Shown here: positions 35,701 through 43,725 of the stretch, in pieces | How the letters are laid out: the number at the start of each line of letters is the position of its first letter | Numbering within the stretch: the stretch's first letter is position 1 | Assembly (NCBI RefSeq): GCF_008704995.1 | Contig: NZ_CP023747.1 | Location: forward strand, 4,991,501-5,055,500 | Direction of reading: 5' to 3' | Origin: Streptomyces nodosus | GTDB taxonomy: Bacteria; Actinomycetota; Actinomycetes; Streptomycetales; Streptomycetaceae | DNA length: 64,000 nt | Made by a program: the position numbers and the translations under genes | Notes under the pieces: model-generated | What the model was told of the DNA's origin: nothing | Database searches by the model: none | Seen by the model: only the letters and a program-made list of their open reading frames with translations

Positions 35701-35715
35701 CCCCAGACCACCTGA
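32704..35715 (+). CDS. fxsT: FxSxx-COOH system TIR-STAND-TPR protein
   Basis: 1003 aa. Residues about 15-140 are a TIR-like domain (VTISFAGFNRAWAAWIGDRL, then RRGLRVVYLRWD). A NB-ARC/STAND NTPase follows, starting RFTGRETLL, with Walker A GMSGVGKT (211-218), LLVLDGAD as Walker B and LITSRNPEW as the ARC region. From about residue 560 there are tandem TPRs (YDEAFQVSQWTLAAYRELLG and similar) that should sense a ligand. This is the architecture of immune-type STAND receptors. The ATG at 32704 is chosen for GGGAGG upstream; an ATG at 32683 lacks one. It closes the FXS cluster. Confidence 0.87.
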   Translation: MSGARTPVGPTEKGAGRQTVTISFAGFNRAWAAWIGDRLERRGLRVVYLRWDSPSGIPLEDLLRDLKLAEGRILIVVSEWYFQLGPRTHEEWNAALRAVVGPDPSRFAAVSVTTSAVPAASAVLAAVDLTNMGAEEAERRLLDRLDLPAQPQSEPAHDARRGPRFPAAMPEVWGGVPRRNTRFTGRETLLNDAYHLLQGAEPGAGVLTLHGMSGVGKTQTAAEYVYRFGSEYDVVWWVNAEKRVGYRRLLAELAPKLGLATGQEYGERLRAVRDSLRRGDPYARWLLVLDGADEPDQIWDLVPTGPGHVLITSRNPEWTEHNSRLLEVPVYQRYESVAFIRRRAPRLTEAEADQLAEALEDLPLLLDQTAGWLNDSDLSVDDYIGLLEGGIDQDVVKVSADFPLAFQTAWSILLNKLRETVPESVDLLRLCTFFAPGFVPVRLLKEMPHDELPEQVAGLLNDPLLWNKAINQLRQYSVVRLESHDTTADDPSATGESLYLHRMVHQIVGEDMPAEDREEFITVVRQALAAADPRRPTDPDLWPAYAEIVPHLKYADVLNSTDPAIQRLVFNCLRYMYFSGEYRAGIKLGERALATWRALLGEAHPRIWELTYHYANLLRAVGDYARTEAIERVAVDHLRQERGPQDLEHLRASSGLAADLRGLGRYDEAFQVSQWTLAAYRELLGEQDSRTLNAQNNLGATLVLLGRYEEALESDRRTLEARRQLLRARHPWTLYSETSYAIDLRLLGRYGEAESVQTKNVREQLRVLGAKNPYTLKARHNLACCHYRSGDREQAGKLFADVLEQSERVLGETNPDTLRYAVSQSCFTREHGDIDQARELSEATIARYEVMLAEGHPFVAGARANHALILRGVGERDHAHVLVEQALTDMTAAVGPDHPWTLGCAVNASALRSLVGDPESAAELSGTTAARAAEVLGRTHPLTLSARIARAADLRSLRDGRQAEKLEQEALSDLAATLGPQHVHTISARARSRPFWDFEPQTT

Positions 35716-35740
35716 CACGGACCGCCCTCGGAACACGGCG

Positions 35741-35782
35741 AAGGGCCCGGCCCCGGGGAATCCTCCCCGGGGCCGGGCCCTT
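35741..35782. terminator. Perfect 18-bp bidirectional hairpin after fxsT and sucA
   Basis: AAGGGCCCGGCCCCGGGG (35741-35758) and CCCCGGGGCCGGGCCCTT (35765-35782) are perfect inverted repeats around a 6-nt loop, followed by another T. It separates fxsT from the opposing 2-oxoglutarate dehydrogenase gene. Confidence 0.92.
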
Positions 35783-35803
35783 TCGTCACGCGGGCTCAGT
35801 GGC

Positions 35804-38800
35804 TCACGCGTCGAACACCTCACGCATCAGCTGCTCCTGCTCGGCCTGGTGCCGCTTCGCGGAACCGACCGCCGGGGACGAGCCGTGCGGCCGCGAGATG
35901 CGACGCAGACGCTCGCCGGCCGGGATGTCCGCGCCGACCGCCAGGTCCAGGTGGTCGATGAGGTTCAGGGCGATGAACGGCCAGGCACCCTGGTTCGCCG
36001 GCTCCTCCTGGGCCCACAGGTACTTCTCGGCGTTGGGGTACTTCTTGATCTCCGCCTGGAGCTCGGCACCCGCCAGCGGGTACAGCCGCTCCAGCCGGAT
36101 GATCGCCGTGTCGGTCGCACCGCGCTTGCGGCGCTCGGCGTCCAGGTCGTAGTAGACCTTGCCCGCCGTGAAGACGACCTTGCGCACGGCGGCCGGGTCG
36201 ACCGAGTCGTCGCCGATGACCGGGCGGAACTGGCCCGAGGTGAACTCCTCCGCCTTCGACGCGGCGGCCTTCAGACGCAGCATCGACTTCGGGGTGAAGA
36301 CCACCAGCGGCTTGTGGTGCGGGTTGTGCACCTGCCACCGCAGGAGGTGGAAGTAGTTCGAGGGCAGGGTCGGCATCGCGACCGTCATGTTGTTCTGGGC
36401 GCAGAGCTGGAGGAACCGCTCGGGGCGCGCGGACGAGTGGTCCGGGCCCTGGCCCTCGTAGCCGTGCGGCAGGAGGAGGGTGACGCCGGACGTCTGGCCC
36501 CACTTCTGCTCCGCCGACGAGACGAACTCGTCCACGACCGTCTGCGCGCCGTTGACGAAGTCGCCGAACTGCGCCTCCCACATCACCAGCGCGTCCGGGC
36601 GGGCCAGCGAGTAGCCGTACTCGAAGCCCATCGCCGCGTACTCGGACAGCAGCGAGTCATAGACGTTGTAGCGCGCCTGGTCCTCGGACAGGTACTGCAG
36701 CGGGGTGTAGTCCTCGCCCGTCTCACGGTCGATGATGACCGCGTGGCGCTGGCCGAAGGTGCCGCGGCGCGAGTCCTGGCCCGACAGCCGGACCGGGACG
36801 CCCTCGAGCAGCAGCGAGCCGATCGCCAGGGTCTCGCCCATGCCCCAGTCGATGGTGCCGTCCTCGACCATCGCCGCCCGGCGCTGGAGCTGGGGCAGCA
36901 GGCGCGGGTGGACGGTGATGTGGTCGGGGATGTTGACCTGGGAGGCGGCGATCCGCTTGACGACCTCGGCGGAGACCGCCGTGCCGACCGCCACCGGGAA
37001 GCCGTCCTGCGGCTCCTCCGCGGTGGCCGCGGCCGGCTGCGAGGTGGCCTCGCGGACCTCGGTGAAGACCTTCTCCAGCTGGCCCTGGTAGTCCTGAAGG
37101 GCCTGCTCGGCCTCCTCCAGGGTGATGTCGCCCCGGCCGATCAGCGACTCGGTGTACAGCTTGCGCACCGAGCGCTTCTTGTCGATCAGGTCGTACATCA
37201 GCGGCTGGGTGAAGGCCGGGTTGTCCGACTCGTTGTGACCGCGGCGGCGGTAGCAGATGAGGTCGATCACCACGTCCTTGTTGAACGCCTGACGGAACTC
37301 GAAGGCCAGCCGTGCGACGCGCACGACCGCCTCCGGGTCGTCACCGTTCACATGGAAGATCGGGGCCTCGATCATGCGCGCCACATCGGTGGCGTACATC
37401 GAGGAGCGGGACGACTCCGGGGCCGCCGTGAAGCCGACCTGGTTGTTGATGACGACATGGACCGTGCCGCCGGTGCGGTAACCGCGCAGCTGCGACATGT
37501 TGAGGGTCTCGGCCACCACGCCCTGGCCCGCGAAGGCCGCGTCGCCGTGGATCGCCACCGGCAGGACCGTGAAGTCCGTGCCGCCCTTGTTGATGATGTC
37601 CTGCTTGGCGCGGGAGACACCCTCCAGGACCGGGTCCACCGCCTCCAGATGCGAGGGGTTGGCGACCAGGGAGACCTTGATCTGCTCGCCGTCCAGGCCC
37701 GTGAAGGTGCCGTCGGCGCCCAGGTGGTACTTGACGTCGCCGGAGCCGTGCATCGACTTGGGGTCGAGATTGCCCTCGAACTCGCGGAAGATCTGGGCGT
37801 ACGACTTGCCGACGATGTTCGCCAGCACGTTCAGCCGGCCGCGGTGGGCCATGCCGACCACGACCTCGTCCAGACGGGACTCCGCCGCGCTGTCGATCAC
37901 CGCGTCGAGCAGCGGGATGACCGATTCGCCGCCCTCCAGGGAGAAGCGCTTCTGGCCGACGTACTTGGTCTGCAGGAAGGTCTCGAAGGCCTCCGCCGCG
38001 TTCAGACGGCGCAGGATGCGCAGCTGCTCCTCGCGCTCCGGCTTGGAGTGCGGGCGCTCCACCCGGTCCTGGATCCACTTGCGCTGCTTGGGGTCCTGGA
38101 TGTGCATGTACTCGATGCCGGTGGTGCGGCAGTACGAGTCGCGCAGCACACCGAGGATGTCGCGCAGCTTCATCAGCGACTTGCCGGCGAAGCCGCCGAC
38201 GGCGAAGTCGCGCTCCAGGTCCCACAGGGTGAGGCCGTGCTCGATGATGTCCAGGTCGGGGTGCTTGCGCTGGCGGTACTCCAGCGGGTCGGTGTCGGCC
38301 ATGACATGGCCGCGGACCCGGTAGGAGTGGATCAGCTCGAAGACCCGTGCGGCCTTGGTGACGTCGTCGTCGTGCGAGGCGTCGATGTCCTTGAGCCAGC
38401 GGACCGGCTCGTAGGGGATGCGCAGCGCCTCGAAGATCTCGTCGTAGAAGCCGTTCTCGCCGAGCAGGAGGCCCGCGACGACGCGCAGGAACTCACCGGA
38501 GGCGGCGCCCTGGATCACCCGGTGGTCATAGGTCGACGTGAGCGTCATGACCTTGGAGATGCCGAGCTTGTTCAGCGTGTCCTGGGAGGTGCCCTGGAAC
38601 TCGGCCGGGTAGTCCATGGAGCCGACGCCCATGATCACCGACTGTCCGGGCATCAGCCGCGGGACCGAGTGGACGGTGCCGAGGCCGCCGGGGTTGGTGA
38701 GGGAGACCGTCACCCCGGTGAAGTCGTCCATCGTGAGCTTGCCGTCACGGGCGCGGCGGACGATGTCCTCGTAGGCCTGCCAGAACTCGAAGAAGTTGAG

Positions 38801-39631
38801 CGTCTCGGCCTTCTTGATCGCCGCGACGACCAGCTGGCGGTCGCCGTTCGGCTTCACCAGGTCGATGGCCAGGCCGAGGTTGACGTGCTCCGGCTTGACG
38901 AGGGTGGGCTTGCCGTCCTTCTGCGCGAACGACCAGTTCATCGCCGGCATCGCCTTGATGGCCTGGACCATCGCGTAGCCGATCAGGTGCGTGAAGGAGA
39001 TCTTCCCGCCCCGGGCGCGCTTCAGGTGGTTGTTGATGACGATGCGGTTGTCGAAGAGCAGCTTGACCGGCACCGCGCGCACGGACGTGGCCGTGGGCAG
39101 CTCCAGCGAGGCGTTCATGTTCTTCGCGACGGCGGCCGAGGGGCCGCGCAGTGTCACCAGTTCGGGGCCCTGGGGCGCCTCGAGCACGGCTACGTCCTTC
39201 TTGGGCTTGGCGGGCGCCGCGGCGGTCTCGACCGGGGCGGGTGCGGCAGGCCTGGCCGGGGTGGCCGGCTGCGCGGGAGCGGCGGCCGGCTGCGCCGGAG
39301 CGGCAGCGGCCGGTGCGTCCGGGATCTGCGGCGCCACGGGTGCGGCGGGCGGGACGACGGGCGCCGGTGCGGCGGCCGCGGTCTGTGCCGGGGCGGTGGT
39401 CTCCGCGGCCCCCGCAGCCGCGGTACCCGCCGTGGCCGGGGAGGCAGCCGCCCCCGGCCGGTAGTCGGCGAAGAAGTCCCACCAGGCACGGTCTACCGAA
39501 TTCGGGTCCTGGAGGTACTGCTGATAGATCTCGTCGACGAGCCACTCGTTGGCACCGAACGCGGCCGTGGGGTTCTTCCCGGCTTGATCGTCGGTCGAGC
39601 TACTCGAAGGACTGGGGGAGTGTGGCGACAC
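35804..39631 (-). CDS. sucA: Multifunctional 2-oxoglutarate dehydrogenase (E1o with fused E2o succinyltransferase domain)
   Basis: 1275 aa. Actinobacterial fused E1o/E2o (Kgd/OdhA type), a TCA-cycle enzyme converting 2-oxoglutarate to succinyl-CoA. N-terminal WLVDEIYQQYLQDPNSVDRAWW segment, then an Ala/Pro-rich linker (about 65-140), then the E2o-like catalytic domain with TYDHRVIQGAASGEF (HxxxD-type region). The E1o TPP-binding part includes GDAAFAGQGVVAET and a C-terminal transketolase-like region (EAQFGDFVNGAQ). There is no lipoyl domain, as expected for this class. GTG start at 39631. In actinobacteria its activity is controlled by FHA-domain proteins such as OdhI/GarA (not in this window). 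Transcribed alone. Confidence 0.97.
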   Translation of the reverse strand: MSPHSPSPSSSSTDDQAGKNPTAAFGANEWLVDEIYQQYLQDPNSVDRAWWDFFADYRPGAAASPATAGTAAAGAAETTAPAQTAAAAPAPVVPPAAPVAPQIPDAPAAAAPAQPAAAPAQPATPARPAAPAPVETAAAPAKPKKDVAVLEAPQGPELVTLRGPSAAVAKNMNASLELPTATSVRAVPVKLLFDNRIVINNHLKRARGGKISFTHLIGYAMVQAIKAMPAMNWSFAQKDGKPTLVKPEHVNLGLAIDLVKPNGDRQLVVAAIKKAETLNFFEFWQAYEDIVRRARDGKLTMDDFTGVTVSLTNPGGLGTVHSVPRLMPGQSVIMGVGSMDYPAEFQGTSQDTLNKLGISKVMTLTSTYDHRVIQGAASGEFLRVVAGLLLGENGFYDEIFEALRIPYEPVRWLKDIDASHDDDVTKAARVFELIHSYRVRGHVMADTDPLEYRQRKHPDLDIIEHGLTLWDLERDFAVGGFAGKSLMKLRDILGVLRDSYCRTTGIEYMHIQDPKQRKWIQDRVERPHSKPEREEQLRILRRLNAAEAFETFLQTKYVGQKRFSLEGGESVIPLLDAVIDSAAESRLDEVVVGMAHRGRLNVLANIVGKSYAQIFREFEGNLDPKSMHGSGDVKYHLGADGTFTGLDGEQIKVSLVANPSHLEAVDPVLEGVSRAKQDIINKGGTDFTVLPVAIHGDAAFAGQGVVAETLNMSQLRGYRTGGTVHVVINNQVGFTAAPESSRSSMYATDVARMIEAPIFHVNGDDPEAVVRVARLAFEFRQAFNKDVVIDLICYRRRGHNESDNPAFTQPLMYDLIDKKRSVRKLYTESLIGRGDITLEEAEQALQDYQGQLEKVFTEVREATSQPAAATAEEPQDGFPVAVGTAVSAEVVKRIAASQVNIPDHITVHPRLLPQLQRRAAMVEDGTIDWGMGETLAIGSLLLEGVPVRLSGQDSRRGTFGQRHAVIIDRETGEDYTPLQYLSEDQARYNVYDSLLSEYAAMGFEYGYSLARPDALVMWEAQFGDFVNGAQTVVDEFVSSAEQKWGQTSGVTLLLPHGYEGQGPDHSSARPERFLQLCAQNNMTVAMPTLPSNYFHLLRWQVHNPHHKPLVVFTPKSMLRLKAAASKAEEFTSGQFRPVIGDDSVDPAAVRKVVFTAGKVYYDLDAERRKRGATDTAIIRLERLYPLAGAELQAEIKKYPNAEKYLWAQEEPANQGAWPFIALNLIDHLDLAVGADIPAGERLRRISRPHGSSPAVGSAKRHQAEQEQLMREVFDA

Positions 39632-39913
39632 GGCGGCAACCGCCCTCTTCCGCTTCGCAAGGTGATTGGACAGCGGGAATCAAGGCTACGCCTCCCTGAC
39701 CGGGAAGGTCAGTCCGGGCCCGTCCAACGTCGCGTAACTCACATCGGAAAGCGCGTTTCAGGGGCGGAAATGGCGGGAAACAAACGCGGTTTCGGCCTGA
39801 GACGGATGGGACGATCCCGGCCTTGTGCGAGAGACGCGCCGGGCTCTGCCTGATCACACGTGTCCACCGGCGGCGGCGCACATGGATCTTGTTGTTCCGC
39901 TTTGAACTTTACG

Positions 39914-41020
39914 TCAACTTGGTGAAGACGGCTCCCCTGGAAGGGTGACCTGTATCCGGCAGCCGCGTGCGGATTCGGCCACCCGGATCCGGCCGCCGTG
40001 CAGATCCACCGCCCAGCGGGCGATCGCCAGGCCCAGGCCCGTGCCGCCGTCGCTGCCCGGACCGTGCGGAGCGCTGACGGCGCCGCGGTTGAAGCGCTCG
40101 AACACCCGGTGCCACTCCGACTGCGGGATGCCAGGACCCTCGTCCAGCACCTCCAGCTCCAGGGACTGCGGGGAGGGACCGCGCCGGGCCTTCACCGTCA
40201 CCCGGCCGTGCGGCGGGCTGTGCTTGACCGCGTTGTCGATCAGATTGGCGACGACCTGGTGGATGCGCTCGGGGTCGGCGTGGGTGCTCAGCTCCGGCGG
40301 GGAGACGTCGAGGTGCAGATGGACGTCCGTACGAGTGTGACCGCCGGAGCGGGAGGCGATGCCCGCGCGTGCCGAGGACACCATCTGGGCCTCCTTGAGC
40401 ACGCCCGAGAGATAGGGCCACACCTCGAAGCGGCGCTTCTTCAGCGGCACCACACCGTTGTCCAGCCGGGAGAGGTCCAGCAGGGTCTCCACCAGGCGCC
40501 CCAGCCGCTCCGTCTGCTTCAGCGCCGTGCGCATCGTCTCGGGATCGGCGGCGGAGATGCCGTCCACGATGTTCTCCAGCACCGCCTGCAGACCCGCGAT
40601 GGGGGTGCGCAGCTCGTGCGAGACATTCGCCACGAGCTCCTTGCGCTGGCGGTCCTGGGCCTCCAGCTCGTCGGCCATCAGATTGATGGTGTGGGCCAGG
40701 TCCCCCAGCTCGTCCCGGCGGTTCTCGCGGACCCGGCGGGTGTAGTCGCCGTGCGAGATGGAGCGGGCCACCGTGTTCATCTCGTCCAGCGGGGCGGTGA
40801 GCGACTGGGCCACGAACTGCGTGATCAGCAGGGTGGCGATCATCGAGAACACCGTGATGAAACGCAGCTCGGTCCGGGTCCGCACCGCGATCATCAGCAG
40901 ACCCGTGGTGATCAGTACCGAGATGACGACCAGCGCACCGAGCTTGGTCTTGATCGCGAACGGGCGCACACCGCCCCAGGGCTCCCCGGGGCTCCTGCGT
41001 GGTGCCGGCCCGTCGCTCAT
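39914..41020 (-). CDS. Sensor histidine kinase (HAMP, HisKA, HATPase)
   Basis: 368 aa. Two hydrophobic segments near residues 27-43 and 50-67 are followed by a HAMP region (APLDEMNTVARSISHGDYTRRV), an H-box LVANVSHELRTPI with phosphoacceptor His, then N-box VVANLIDNAVKHS and G boxes DEGPGIP and GTGLGLAIA. The predicted periplasmic loop is short, so it probably senses through the membrane. Its start overlaps the response regulator stop by 4 bp; the pair form one operon. The signal is unknown. Confidence 0.9.
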   Translation of the reverse strand: MSDGPAPRRSPGEPWGGVRPFAIKTKLGALVVISVLITTGLLMIAVRTRTELRFITVFSMIATLLITQFVAQSLTAPLDEMNTVARSISHGDYTRRVRENRRDELGDLAHTINLMADELEAQDRQRKELVANVSHELRTPIAGLQAVLENIVDGISAADPETMRTALKQTERLGRLVETLLDLSRLDNGVVPLKKRRFEVWPYLSGVLKEAQMVSSARAGIASRSGGHTRTDVHLHLDVSPPELSTHADPERIHQVVANLIDNAVKHSPPHGRVTVKARRGPSPQSLELEVLDEGPGIPQSEWHRVFERFNRGAVSAPHGPGSDGGTGLGLAIARWAVDLHGGRIRVAESARGCRIQVTLPGEPSSPS

Positions 41021-41754
41021 GGCGTCGGTGTCTCCAGGGCGTAGCCGACGCCGTGCACGGTCCGGATGCGCTCCGCGCCGATCTTCCGCCGCAGGGCCTT
41101 GATATGGCTGTCCACGGTGCGGGTGCCGGAGGCGTCCGCCCAGTCCCACACCTCCGCGAGCAGCTGCTCACGGGAGAGCACCGCGCGCGGGGTGCTCGCC
41201 AGGCACACCAGCAGATCGAACTCGGTGGGGGTGAGGTGGACGTCCTCGCCGCGCACCCGGACCCGGCGCTGGGCGTGGTCGATCTCGAGTTCGCCGAGGC
41301 GCAGGCTGCCGCTGCGCGGCGTGGTGGCGGCCAGCGCGGCGCGCTCCATCCGGCGCAGCAGCACATGCACCCGTGCCGCCAGCTCGCGCATCGAGAACGG
41401 CTTGGTCATGTAGTCGTCGGCGCCCACGCCGAGCCCGACCAGCATGTCCGTCTCGTCGTCGCGCGCGGTGAGCATCAGCACCGGCACCGGGCGCTGCGCC
41501 TGCACCCGGCGACAGACCTCCAGGCCGTCGAAGCCCGGCAGCATGATGTCGAGGATCAGCAGGTCGGGCTGCCAGGCCTCGGCGGTGTCGACCGCCGACG
41601 GGCCGTCGCCGGCCGTTTGCACGAGGAATCCCTCGGCGCGCAGGCGCACGGCGATGGCGTCGACGATCGTCGGGTCGTCCTCGACCACCAGGACCCGCGG
41701 TTGAGCGCCCGGGGTCGTCGTCGTGCCGTTGTGCGAGGTGTGTGTCTGCTCCAT
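41017..41754 (-). CDS. OmpR-family response regulator
   Basis: 245 aa. Receiver domain with acidic pocket VEDDP, phosphoacceptor Asp in LLILDIMLPGFDG and the conserved Thr and Lys in MLTARDDETDM and YMTKPFSM. Winged-helix DNA-binding domain follows from about residue 145 (LTPTEFDLLVCLASTPRAVLS, then RTVDSHIKALRRKIG). It pairs with the adjacent histidine kinase. Preceded 111 bp upstream by the spermidine-synthase-like gene on the same strand. Confidence 0.93.
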   Translation of the reverse strand: MEQTHTSHNGTTTTPGAQPRVLVVEDDPTIVDAIAVRLRAEGFLVQTAGDGPSAVDTAEAWQPDLLILDIMLPGFDGLEVCRRVQAQRPVPVLMLTARDDETDMLVGLGVGADDYMTKPFSMRELAARVHVLLRRMERAALAATTPRSGSLRLGELEIDHAQRRVRVRGEDVHLTPTEFDLLVCLASTPRAVLSREQLLAEVWDWADASGTRTVDSHIKALRRKIGAERIRTVHGVGYALETPTP

Positions 41755-41865
41755 CGCCCGCCCCTGGGGTTGCTTTCCGGAATCAGTGGGGTGATCCCAT
41801 GACTGCGTTGACGCTTGAAGGATCCGCGTCAGGCAAGCAGGGTACGGGGAGTTACCGCTGGTCGG

Positions 41866-42552
41866 CTATCCAGGTCTGACCGCGAGGTGGACGACGTCGG
41901 GAACGCCCCGGGCAACCGGAACCTCTTCGGTACGCACCTGTCGGAACCCGGCATTCCGTAGGGTTCTTTCAAATTCCGGAGAGGGCTGTGCCGACCATAC
42001 CGCCAGTACCCCTCCTGGTCTCAACACCCTTGCGCAGTCGGCCAGTCCGGCCATCGAGTACAGGCCGCCGTTGTCGTCCGTGACCGTCCAGTCGGGCCCG
42101 TTGTCGATGTCGAGGCACAGCGCGTCGTACGTGTCCGATGTCTCATGCAAGTAGGTGACGAGATCGGTCTCCAGGACGCGGGTGCGGGGGTCGGCGAGCG
42201 CCGTCGCGGACAGCGCGGACAGGGGGCCCCGCAGATGCCAGTCGACGATGGCGTGCTCGCGCTCCACCACGGTGATCCCTCCCCAGCGGGAGTCCGCCGC
42301 CGCGTGGGCGAGCGAGAAGCCGACCCCGAGTCCGCCGATCAGCAGGCCCGGCTCCGGCCGCCCGTCCAGGGCGTTCAGCGCGGCGTCGACGAGCAGCCGC
42401 TCCGAGCGCCCGTCGGAGGTGTCCATCAGAAAACAGCCGTTGGCGATGATCTGGAGCAGTTCACCGTGGCGCCGCAGCACCACCTCGCCGTGCGGGCCCT
42501 CGCGACGGTCCAGGACCTCGGGGGCGTCATAGGTGTCGTACGGATGAGGCAT
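41866..42552 (-). CDS. Spermidine synthase-like protein
   Basis: 228 aa with a Rossmann-type core: LLIGGLGVGFSLAHAAA is the SAM/dcSAM-binding glycine loop, ITVVEREHAIVDWH supplies the acidic residue and DALCLDIDNGPDW resembles the catalytic-Asp segment. It lacks the N-terminal beta domain of true spermidine synthases, so a different substrate, or a non-polyamine methyltransferase role, is likely. It is a widespread Streptomyces family often annotated only as spermidine synthase-like. Confidence 0.75.
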   Translation of the reverse strand: MPHPYDTYDAPEVLDRREGPHGEVVLRRHGELLQIIANGCFLMDTSDGRSERLLVDAALNALDGRPEPGLLIGGLGVGFSLAHAAADSRWGGITVVEREHAIVDWHLRGPLSALSATALADPRTRVLETDLVTYLHETSDTYDALCLDIDNGPDWTVTDDNGGLYSMAGLADCARVLRPGGVLAVWSAQPSPEFERTLRNAGFRQVRTEEVPVARGVPDVVHLAVRPG

Positions 42553-42809
42553 GATCCCTATCTTGGTCGTGAGCGGCGCCGCTGACCAGGGCTTTTCCCG
42601 GTCGGCCGGGTCCGCGGCGGTCGCTCGGACCCGGGATGCGGGAGAACATCCGGGCGCCCGCCCCGGGTCGGGGGTCGCGAACGGGCGCTCGTCATCGCCG
42701 CTCGGGGAACGGCAGGACCCTCGCCGTGCATCGTCTCCCGGGGGCGTCGGTCGTGGACAGCGACCCGAGGGACACGAAGGGTGGGGTGTGACGGAAGGAG
42801 CGCCACACC

Positions 42810-43571
42810 GTGAAACGTACGGTCCCGGAGACCGGCCCCGGGCGCACGTCCCCCGAGACGGGGCCGACGGTCCTGGAGGGCATGCCGCGCCAGCGCACGG
42901 TGCCGCCGCCCGCCGCTCCCTTTGTGCCCCCGCCCGCGCGCAGGGCGGTGCCGCGTCCGTGGCTGCTCCTGCCGACGCCCGGGGGCGCCCCCTTCACCTT
43001 CGGGTACGCCGCCGCCCTCGTCATGACCTCGCTGGTCGCCCGATACGCCGACCCGGCGCTGATGGGGACCCTCTACCAGGCGTCCAGCACCGATGTCGCC
43101 CATCTGCTCCAGGCCCCGGTACCGGTTCTGATCGCCAGCGCGCTCTGGGTGGCGGGCGGGGTGCTCTCGCCCTACTCGCTGGTCTTCCTGCTGGTGCTGA
43201 CGGCGCTGGAGCGGCGGACGGGCGGTCCGCGCACCGCCGCCGTCTTTCTGGTCGGCCATGTGTGCGCGACCCTGGCCACCGAGATCCCCGTGGGGCTCGC
43301 GGTCCTGGCGGGCCTGCTCCCGGACAGCTCCCTGCACCGCCTCGACTACGGCATCAGCTTCGGGGTCGCGACGAGCCTGGGCGCACTGGCGGGCCTGCTG
43401 CGGCCATGGCCGGGCCGGCTGCTGCTGATCGCGTTCGGGGGCGTACTGCTCCAGGACCTGCTCACTCTCACGGACCCCCTGAGCGACTGGGGTCATCTGT
43501 TCTCCCTGGCGATCGGGATCGCGCTGTGGCCCCGGGTGCGGCGCTGGGACCGGACGGATCCGCGTCCTTGA
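42810..43571 (+). CDS. Rhomboid-like integral membrane protein
   Basis: 253 aa with about six membrane segments after a 45-residue Pro-rich cytoplasmic N-terminus. The nucleophile-like motif YGISFGVATS (G-x-S) and the final-helix histidine in DWGHLFSLAIG fit the rhomboid Ser/His pair, but the motif is GISFG, not the classical GxSG with a second G, so activity is uncertain. The start is a GTG at 42810 with AAGGAG upstream. The gene's 3' end is part of a 23-bp tandem repeat. Confidence 0.75.
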   Translation: MKRTVPETGPGRTSPETGPTVLEGMPRQRTVPPPAAPFVPPPARRAVPRPWLLLPTPGGAPFTFGYAAALVMTSLVARYADPALMGTLYQASSTDVAHLLQAPVPVLIASALWVAGGVLSPYSLVFLLVLTALERRTGGPRTAAVFLVGHVCATLATEIPVGLAVLAGLLPDSSLHRLDYGISFGVATSLGALAGLLRPWPGRLLLIAFGGVLLQDLLTLTDPLSDWGHLFSLAIGIALWPRVRRWDRTDPRP

Positions 43572-43619
43572 CGGAGCCGGGTCGGTGTCCTTGACGTAAA
43601 CGGATCCGCGTCGCTGACG
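43556..43619. repeat. Three degenerate 23-bp repeats
   Basis: Related blocks (consensus GGATCCGCGTCCTTGACG) start at 43556, 43579 and 43602, an exact 23-bp period. The first overlaps the last codons of the rhomboid-like gene, the others lie in the lon upstream region. Confidence 0.75.
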
Positions 43620-43683
43620 GAAACCGGGGCACGTGATCGCTCACAGCGAACACCCCCCTGGGAACAATCGAATCCCCCCGCGC

Positions 43684-43704
43684 ATTGAGTCCGCATAGCT
43701 CAAC
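43684..43704 (+). promoter_or_regulatory. HAIR-like inverted repeat (probable HspR operator) at lon
   Basis: ATTGAGT-N7-GCTCAAC matches the HAIR consensus CTTGAGT-N7-ACTCAAG at most positions with the correct 7-bp spacer. It lies 22 bp upstream of the lon start. lon is a known HspR target in Streptomyces, so heat-shock derepression is expected. Confidence 0.8.
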
Positions 43705-43725
43705 TTGACTGCCGAAGGGGAGATC

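Noticed and set aside
35741..35782. Perfect hairpin as an insertion-sequence end
   Set aside because: No transposase or target duplication nearby; its place between two converging genes fits a terminator.
35648..39853. A 1401-codon open frame on the plus strand opposite the 2-oxoglutarate dehydrogenase gene
   Set aside because: It is the reverse-complement shadow of a long GC-rich gene; composition is Arg/Gly/Leu-rich and no domain is recognisable.
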